Positions 5,063 through 8,514 of a stretch of 8,514 bases of DNA are shown piece by piece. The notes beneath the pieces were generated by a model. The model did not search any database. It was given only the letters and a program-made list of their open reading frames with translations, and had not been told where the DNA came from. Both the position numbers and the translations under genes were made by a program. Source of the DNA: Oscillospiraceae bacterium. Its GTDB lineage: Bacteria; Bacillota; Clostridia; UMGS1883. Position 1 is the first letter of the stretch. Each line of letters starts with the position of its first letter. The stretch covers positions 1-8,514 of the forward strand of contig JAFLUQ010000103.1 of NCBI GenBank assembly GCA_022508735.1, read 5' to 3'.

Positions 5063-6202
5063 GTGCATATCAAAGGCGTAGTACAGCGTGGAGAGTATAC
5101 ATACCGCTTTACCGTTTCCGTCGGCTTCGACGGGAACGGTAAGAACGTCAGGAAAACGATGACATACAAAGTGCCTGAGGGAACAGCGCCGACCAAAGCT
5201 GAAAAAATGGTCATGGCGGCATATACCGATTTTGCCCGTAAGTGTAAGGATTCACGGGAGCTTGACGAGAATATGCGCTTCAAGGAGCTGGTTGAAATCT
5301 ACCTCAGGGAGTATGCCGTCAACGAGCTAAAGCCAGTTACAAGGGACAATTATAAGAGCGATTTAGAGGTTCATATGCTGCCCGTGTTCGGCAACAAGAA
5401 AATCAGCGAAATTACAACGCAATCGCTGACACGATATTTTACAGGGCTGAATAAAGCCTCAGAGACGACAAGGAAGCTCAAAACCGTAATGTCAAGCGTT
5501 TTTACCTATGGTGTCACACAGGGCTACATTCAGAAAAATCCGTGCTGTGGCGCTCTTTATAAGAAAAATACGGCCAAAGCCAAGAAGGTGAAATATCTGA
5601 ATAAGGAACAGTGTAAGAAGCTGATTTCCGTAACGAACGAGTACAGCACGGTCAATATAATTATCCAATTTCTGTTATTTACAGGGTTGCGTATCGGCGA
5701 GTGCCTTGGGCTGAGTTGGAGCGACATAGACTTTATTAACGAGACAGTGACCATCAGAAATACGCTGTCTTTTGCGGATAAACACTGGTTTTTATCCGCA
5801 CCTAAAACGGCGACGAGCTATCGGACGCTCAAACTGAGCAGCTATACAAAGACGCTGCTGCTGGCCCATAAGGCAAAGCAGGACGAGCAAAAGAAAGTTG
5901 TCGGCGAGGCGTGGGTCAACCCCGACGTTGTGTTTACTTCCGCTGTCGGCAATTTCTATGACAGGAACTTCGTTAATAAGTATCTCAAGAAAATCCTGAC
6001 CGAAAATAGTATGCCGCCCCTGAGTGCTCACGCTCTCAGACATACAAACGCAAGCCTTATGATTAACTCAGGCGTAAACATCAAGGCGGTGTCCAGTCAC
6101 TTGGGGCATTGCAATATTGCCATCACAGGTGACATTTATTCCCATATCTTTGAAGAATACGAGGCGAGGATTGCCAACGCCCTTGAGGAAAACCTGCTCT
6201 AA
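5063..6202 (+). CDS. int: Tn916-family tyrosine integrase
   Basis: 379 aa from a GTG start. The AAAGGAGAG site at 5047-5055 is 7 nt upstream; an in-frame TTG at 5009 lies inside xis and has no ribosome site. Domains: an AP2-like arm-binding beta-sheet region (residues about 1-45, YTYRFTVSVGFDGNGK), a SAM-like core-binding domain (about 72-165, FKELVEIYLREYAVNELKPV onward), and a catalytic domain (about 178-379). The catalytic set is complete: R210 (TGLRIGE), K248 (APKTATSYR), H323 and R326 (HALRH), H349 (LGH) and nucleophile Y359 (DIYSHIFEEY). It recombines the element's ends with target DNA and, with Xis, excises it. It is almost certainly cotranscribed with xis. The 11-bp repeats near 97 and 7507 are candidate binding sites for its arm domain. 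Intact and probably functional. Confidence 0.93.
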   Translation: MHIKGVVQRGEYTYRFTVSVGFDGNGKNVRKTMTYKVPEGTAPTKAEKMVMAAYTDFARKCKDSRELDENMRFKELVEIYLREYAVNELKPVTRDNYKSDLEVHMLPVFGNKKISEITTQSLTRYFTGLNKASETTRKLKTVMSSVFTYGVTQGYIQKNPCCGALYKKNTAKAKKVKYLNKEQCKKLISVTNEYSTVNIIIQFLLFTGLRIGECLGLSWSDIDFINETVTIRNTLSFADKHWFLSAPKTATSYRTLKLSSYTKTLLLAHKAKQDEQKKVVGEAWVNPDVVFTSAVGNFYDRNFVNKYLKKILTENSMPPLSAHALRHTNASLMINSGVNIKAVSSHLGHCNIAITGDIYSHIFEEYEARIANALEENLL

Positions 6203-6215
6203 GCAACGGACACAT

Positions 6216-6250
6216 ACCAGGCACAACCTATAAAAACGGTTGTGCCTGGT
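6216..6250. terminator. Perfect 13-bp inverted repeat between convergent genes
   Basis: Arms 6216-6228 and 6238-6250 (ACCAGGCACAACC and its complement) enclose a 9-nt A-rich loop. It lies 13 bp after the int stop and 7 bp beyond the stop of the leftward RHH gene. There is no U-tract on either side, so it is not a textbook intrinsic terminator. It may still end both convergent transcripts or protect 3' ends; a protein-binding role is also possible. Confidence 0.5.
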
Positions 6251-6257
6251 GGCGATA

Positions 6258-6440
6258 CTATTCAATTTCTACATTGTCAACCGAACTATCAAGCAGTATA
6301 TTGATAAGCTCGTTACGGGAACGGTTGCTTTTTTGGGCTAAATTATCTATTTTTTCGAGGGTTCCTTCCCGTATCCGTACAGATATTACCTTAAAGCCAT
6401 CATCACCCTTTCGGGTGACCTTAATCGGTTCTCTTGCCAT
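6258..6440 (-). CDS. Ribbon-helix-helix (Arc/CopG-type) DNA-binding regulator
   Basis: 60 aa. The pattern is that of a small RHH repressor: a beta-strand FKVISVRIRE (residues 16-25), helix A GTLEKIDNLAQKSN, the turn RSRNE, and helix B LINILLDSSV. Members dimerise through the strand, which inserts into the major groove, and usually autoregulate or control mobility genes. The start chosen is the ATG at 6440, with GAGG seven bases upstream; a TTG at 6455 would add five residues but lies upstream of no ribosome site. It is convergent with int and divergent from the membrane-protein operon at 6607. The promoter region between them contains a palindrome overlapping its own -10 region, consistent with autorepression and perhaps control of the rightward operon. 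The specific target is unknown. Confidence 0.8.
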   Translation of the reverse strand: MAREPIKVTRKGDDGFKVISVRIREGTLEKIDNLAQKSNRSRNELINILLDSSVDNVEIE

Positions 6441-6458
6441 AACATCGCCTCGCAATAT

Positions 6459-6495
6459 AGTATAGATATATTATACTGCGCTGATACGATGTCAA
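6459..6495 (-). promoter_or_regulatory. Leftward promoter and candidate operator of the RHH gene
   Basis: On the minus strand a perfect TTGACA lies at 6490-6495. At 17 bp the -10 would be AATATA; a perfect TATAAT also occurs but only 14 bp away, so the exact -10 is uncertain. The inverted repeat AGTATA/TATACT (6459-6464 with 6472-6477, spacer 7), with outer CGCA/TGCG complementarity (6451-6454 with 6477-6480), covers the -10 zone and is a natural operator for the RHH protein. Confidence 0.55.
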
Positions 6496-6533
6496 AAATA
6501 TTTATAAGATATTCGATAATGAATATTTTTATA

Positions 6534-6562
6534 TTGACTTTTGATGACGGGGAGACTATAAT
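6534..6562 (+). promoter_or_regulatory. Near-consensus sigma-A promoter for the membrane-protein operon
   Basis: TTGACT (6534-6539), a 17-bp spacer and a perfect TATAAT (6557-6562). Together with the 1079-1107 promoter it is the best promoter in the window, so the operon is probably strongly transcribed unless repressed. The short leader carries a 5-bp hairpin (TCGGC/GCCGA) before the ribosome site. Confidence 0.85.
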
Positions 6563-6606
6563 AATGTCGAATTTCGGCGAAAAGCCGAGGGAAAGGAGAA
6601 ATAATC

Positions 6607-7164
6607 ATGGACCAATTAGGCGGAATCATTATTCTTGCAGCCCCTGCGGTAGCGTTTATCGTTACCCTTCTCGTGACAAAAAGAGTCGCACAGATGATTT
6701 ACAACAAAACAGGATATAACGGATTCGCTTCCCTACAGCAGATACTTTGCGCCTCCATCTCCATCATTGCTATCATATTTGCGTTTTTAGACAATAACAC
6801 CCTGATGCTGCTTGCGCTTGTCCCCGTTGCTATCCTCCTTGTGTTGAACTTGAAGGCAAAAAATCCCGCCTATATTATTGTGTTGACCGTTTTGCAATTG
6901 CTATACGGCGTTGCATGGCTGTTGTTTATGATTTTGAAGATAGTCCTTAACTATGTACTTCATTTCAATATGCAAGGTCTTAGTATTCAGTTGGACGAGC
7001 TTAATGCCGTCACACAGGAGCAGGCCGCTCAACAGCAGGCGACGGCGCAGGCAGCGCAACGGCAAGCGTACGAGACAGCGGACGCTTACGCACAGCGCTT
7101 AGGTTTCCGTGACGCCGATGACGCCGAGAGGGCGGGTATTGATACAGGAAAGTATCGCCGCTAA
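6607..7164 (+). CDS. Four-TM membrane protein with Ala/Gln-rich tail, unknown function
   Basis: 185 aa. Predicted membrane segments by hydrophobicity: about 5-23, 43-61, 65-83 and a long one at 88-118. The C-terminal third (about 125-185) is soluble. It carries an Ala/Gln run (EQAAQQQATAQAAQRQA), likely helical or coiled, followed by ETADAYAQRLGFRDADDAER and a basic end KYRR. With an even number of segments, both ends lie on the same side, and the basic loop after TM1 (KRVAQ) suggests that side is not the one facing loop 1; topology is uncertain. The start has an AAAGGAG site 8 nt upstream and a near-consensus promoter. It is cotranscribed with the 71-aa gene 27 bp downstream. Function is not recognised; a role in entry exclusion or envelope sensing would be speculation. 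Confidence 0.8.
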   Translation: MDQLGGIIILAAPAVAFIVTLLVTKRVAQMIYNKTGYNGFASLQQILCASISIIAIIFAFLDNNTLMLLALVPVAILLVLNLKAKNPAYIIVLTVLQLLYGVAWLLFMILKIVLNYVLHFNMQGLSIQLDELNAVTQEQAAQQQATAQAAQRQAYETADAYAQRLGFRDADDAERAGIDTGKYRR

Positions 7165-7191
7165 ATCACACGGTGTAGGAAGGAGAATGGC

Positions 7192-7407
7192 ATGGTACCT
7201 AACCTTATCCATGACCCGATTGAGGATACCGAGGAATACAAAAAGGCTATGAAGCGTATTCAGCCTGTTTTAGACCGTGAGTTTCAGGGCCAGTTTGGAT
7301 TAGGTCTGTGCCATGTCATTTGGCACAGACAAAAAGAACTGCTTCGGATGTGCGGAATTGAATGGAAAACGCCCGCCGAAATGAATCGAAATGTCACCTT
7401 CGATTGA
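7192..7407 (+). CDS. Small 71-aa conserved-looking protein of unknown function
   Basis: The protein begins MVPNLIHDPIEDTEEYKKAM and contains FGLGLCHVIWHRQKELLRM and GIEWKTPAEMN, ending VTFD. The 'CHxIWHxxKxLL...GIxWKTPAEMNxxVxFD' pattern recalls small proteins that recur in Firmicutes mobile elements, but I know of no assigned function. The Cys-His and second His could bind metal; this is a guess from residue type only. AGGAAGGAG lies 6 nt before the ATG. It is second in the operon with the membrane protein. Its last two codons (GAT TGA) are the first bases of a 32-bp segment duplicated downstream. Confidence 0.75.
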   Translation: MVPNLIHDPIEDTEEYKKAMKRIQPVLDREFQGQFGLGLCHVIWHRQKELLRMCGIEWKTPAEMNRNVTFD

Positions 7408-7520
7408 TGGGCAAGACTGTGGTATAAATTTGGGCTAAAAAATCCCGTGGGAGGTTTCTGGAATGAAACTTCCCACGGGATTTTCTTTGATTGACGGGCA
7501 AAATCGTGGTGCAAATTTGG
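7402..7520. repeat. Imperfect 32-bp direct repeat flanking a terminator
   Basis: Copies at 7402-7433 and 7489-7520 (87 bp apart) match at 26 of 32 positions. Shared blocks are GATTGA, GGGCAA, GTGGT and AAATTTGG. The first copy includes the stop codon of the 71-aa gene and the second runs into the 11-bp end repeats. The 20-bp terminator stem lies between the copies. This looks like a duplication of the end-repeat zone. Confidence 0.7.
7439..7484 (+). terminator. Very strong terminator, 20-bp stem
   Basis: Arms 7439-7458 and 7465-7484 pair over 20 bp with a single G-U wobble and a 6-nt loop. The left arm starts with AAAA and the right ends with TTTT, followed by CTTT. It ends the membrane-protein operon and, being symmetrical, could also block transcription entering from the right. 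Confidence 0.9.
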
Positions 7521-7528
7521 TGCAATAA
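7507..7528. repeat. Two copies of the 11-bp end repeat, right end
   Basis: TGGTGCAAATT (7507-7517) is followed by TGGTGCAATAA (7518-7528). Compared with the left array, a 19-bp stretch spanning two units (TGGTGCAAATYTGGTGCAA) matches with one C/T difference, in the same orientation. A more diverged version lies at 7420-7437. These are candidate arm-type integrase sites of the right end. Confidence 0.65.
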
Positions 7529-7683
7529 CTTGTGAAACGCCCTGAACTTTACGGGACGATATTCAATCAGAGCCGCACGATACGGCACAATATGGGCGTT
7601 ATACACGATACGAGACAAACCAAAACGGCGAAATGAAAACAGCAAGCGTTAAAAAAGCGGATTTTTCAAATCAAAGAACGTCC
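7529..7683. other. Candidate right junction zone, no gene
   Basis: No ORF with a ribosome site is seen. A 9-bp direct repeat CACGATACG occurs at 7576-7584 and 7604-7612. A segment A6-GCGG-AT5-CAAATCA (7651-7673) has the A/T-run character of Tn916-type targets and loosely matches T6-GCAAAATCA at 23-36, so the element's right end may fall here. The exact junction cannot be fixed from one copy. Confidence 0.35.
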
Positions 7684-7716
7684 AAAACCCCGGAAATTAC
7701 GTATTTCCGGGGTTTT
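7684..7716 (+). terminator. Terminator, 14-bp perfect stem
   Basis: Arms 7684-7697 (AAAACCCCGGAAAT) and 7703-7716 pair perfectly with a 5-nt loop; the right arm ends in TTTT. No gene lies just upstream, so it probably insulates the neighbouring chromosome or once closed a gene interrupted by the insertion. Confidence 0.75.
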
Positions 7717-7801
7717 CATATATGTTTTCCGCTGATTCGGTTTGGCCGTTCCATTTATATTGCGGTTCTCTTTGCGATGATACAAAAATGATGCACACAG
7801 A

Positions 7802-7881
7802 TGGTATAATAGCCACAGAGCGGCTATTATATGGGATCAAACTGCATATACCACAACGGCGCTTCGCGCCTGTGGTATAAT
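7802..7881 (+). promoter_or_regulatory. Two extended -10 promoters within inverted repeats, upstream of the response regulator
   Basis: TGGTATAAT occurs twice (7802-7810 and 7873-7881), each an extended -10 (TGn-TATAAT) with no good -35. The first overlaps a 10-bp inverted repeat (7805-7814 with 7822-7831). The second overlaps the right arm of a hairpin (7847-7855 with 7871-7879, inner stem 7858-7862 with 7866-7870, TTC loop). Weak -35 boxes plus dyads suggest activator- or repressor-dependent control, possibly autoregulation by the response regulator. Confidence 0.5.
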
Positions 7882-7902
7882 GGGGCCATGGGGGGTGGGC
7901 AA

Positions 7903-8514
7903 ATGAACAAAATATTGATCGCCGAGGATGAGCCCGCGATCGCTAACCTGATCAAGACAGCTCTGGACGGCCCGGATTATAGCTGCACATGGGCTGCCGA
8001 CGGCATCGCGGCGGCGGATCTGTTGGAGCAGAAACCGTTCGACCTTGTGCTGCTGGACATCATGCTCCCCGGAGCCGACGGCTATGAAGTGCTGGAGTAC
8101 TGCCGGGCGCTGGAGGTCCCGGTCATCTTCCTGACCGCGAAGGGAACGGTTGAGGACCGGGTCCGGGGCCTGCGCCTGGGAGCGGAGGACTACATCACAA
8201 AGCCCTTTGAGCTGATGGAACTGCTGGCCCGTGTGGAAACCGTGCTGCGCCGGTGCGGGAAAACGGGGCGGGTGCTGTCCCTGCCGCCAGACCTTGAAAT
8301 TGACACCGCTGCCCGGACAGTACACCGGGACGGTGTTCCAGTGGCATTGACGGCCAAGGAGTACGATCTGCTGCTCCTGTTCTTCCAGAACAAAAACGTC
8401 GCCTTATACCGGGACAGTATTTACAGGAGCGTATGGGGAGATGAGTATATGGGAGAAAGCCGCACGGTGGATCTCCATATCCAGCGGCTGAGGAAAAAGC
8501 TGGGGCTGGAAAAC
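7903..8514 (+). CDS. OmpR/PhoB-family response regulator (partial, runs off the window)
   Basis: 204 codons visible without a stop; the family is usually about 220-235 aa, so only the C-terminal end is missing. The receiver domain (about 1-115) shows the acidic pair in ILIAEDE (E8, D9), phospho-acceptor D52 (LLDIMLPG), T78 (FLTAK) and K100 (TKPFE). The winged-helix DNA-binding domain (about 125 on) shows LTAKEYDLLLLF and SRTVDLHIQRLRKKL. It is a cytoplasmic transcription regulator activated by a sensor kinase, whose gene is likely just beyond the window. The ATG at 7903 is preceded by a G-rich site (GGGGGTGGG); an in-frame ATG at 7888 is less well placed. GC content and codon choice (many GCC, CTG, GGC) differ from the element, so I take it to be resident chromosome or a different module. 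The signal sensed cannot be read. Confidence 0.9.
   Translation, partial: MNKILIAEDEPAIANLIKTALDGPDYSCTWAADGIAAADLLEQKPFDLVLLDIMLPGADGYEVLEYCRALEVPVIFLTAKGTVEDRVRGLRLGAEDYITKPFELMELLARVETVLRRCGKTGRVLSLPPDLEIDTAARTVHRDGVPVALTAKEYDLLLLFFQNKNVALYRDSIYRSVWGDEYMGESRTVDLHIQRLRKKLGLEN

Larger units (their letters stand above)
97..7528. mobile_element. Putative Tn916-type integrase element (minimum extent)
   Basis: Seen: 11-bp repeats near both ends, an Xis-like gene followed by a Tn916-family Int gene, a second tyrosine recombinase, an ardA antirestriction gene, and a clear rise in GC to the right (39 of 60 bases are G/C at 7981-8040, against 23 of 60 at 6841-6900). Inferred: these belong to one integrated unit, with true ends outside the repeats, somewhere in 1-96 and 7529-7740. 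No relaxase or conjugation gene is present, so it is either a non-conjugative passenger, an element mobilised in trans, or the remnant of a larger one. The left junction may also lie outside the window. Confidence 0.5.

Noticed and set aside
21..7659. Inverted match CGCTTTTTT (21-28 region) and AAAAAAGCG (7651-7659) as terminal inverted repeats
   Set aside because: Only 9 bp and mostly homopolymer. Tyrosine-recombinase elements do not use terminal inverted repeats.
7837..8325. Long leftward frame opposite the response regulator
   Set aside because: It is the mirror of a GC-rich gene, has no ribosome site and a low-complexity composition. The plus strand encodes a clear receiver domain.

Overview
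The window looks like a small integrated mobile element of a low-to-mid-GC Gram-positive host, most likely a gut Clostridia (Lachnospiraceae/Oscillospiraceae type), with what is probably resident DNA at its right edge. The evidence is strong AAAGGAG-type ribosome sites, GTG and TTG starts, sigma-A type promoters, and an ArdA + HTH excisionase + Tn916-type integrase gene set. No relaxase, coupling protein, type IV secretion gene, resistance gene, tRNA, rRNA or CRISPR array is visible.

Layout, left to right. 1-130: a strong rightward terminator, then three tandem copies of an 11-bp repeat. 141-1055 (-): an unrecognised 304-aa protein with a C-terminal HTH-like duplication. 1079-1177: back-to-back divergent promoters around a perfect 12-bp dyad. 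1178-1473: a hairpin-rich leader. 1474-2388 (+): an atypical tyrosine recombinase. 2460-2582: a 40-aa ORF, then a terminator. 2627-3098: no gene, but a dense hairpin cluster. 3099-4055 (+): a 318-aa protein, tentatively a diverged DUF3991/TOPRIM-like protein, ending in an SSB-like acidic tip, then a terminator. 4157-4705 (+): ArdA antirestriction protein. 4860-5045 and 5063-6202 (+): an excisionase-like HTH protein and a canonical Tn916-family integrase. 6258-6440 (-): a ribbon-helix-helix regulator, divergent from a promoter that drives a four-TM membrane protein (6607-7164) and a 71-aa protein (7192-7407). 7402-7528: a duplicated segment, a 20-bp terminator stem and further copies of the 11-bp repeat. 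From about 7740 base composition rises and an OmpR-type response regulator (7903 to window end) begins.

How the parts may fit together. Int with the Xis-like protein would integrate and excise the segment. The 11-bp repeats near both ends are good candidates for arm-type Int binding sites, which would put the element at roughly 7.5 kb. ArdA would protect incoming DNA from type I restriction, and the protein with the SSB-like tip may engage host replication or repair enzymes. The most notable regulatory feature is a 13-bp stem that would bury the whole ribosome-binding site of the excisionase gene, suggesting post-transcriptional control of excision. Family calls rest on motifs read by eye, and element boundaries are inferred.
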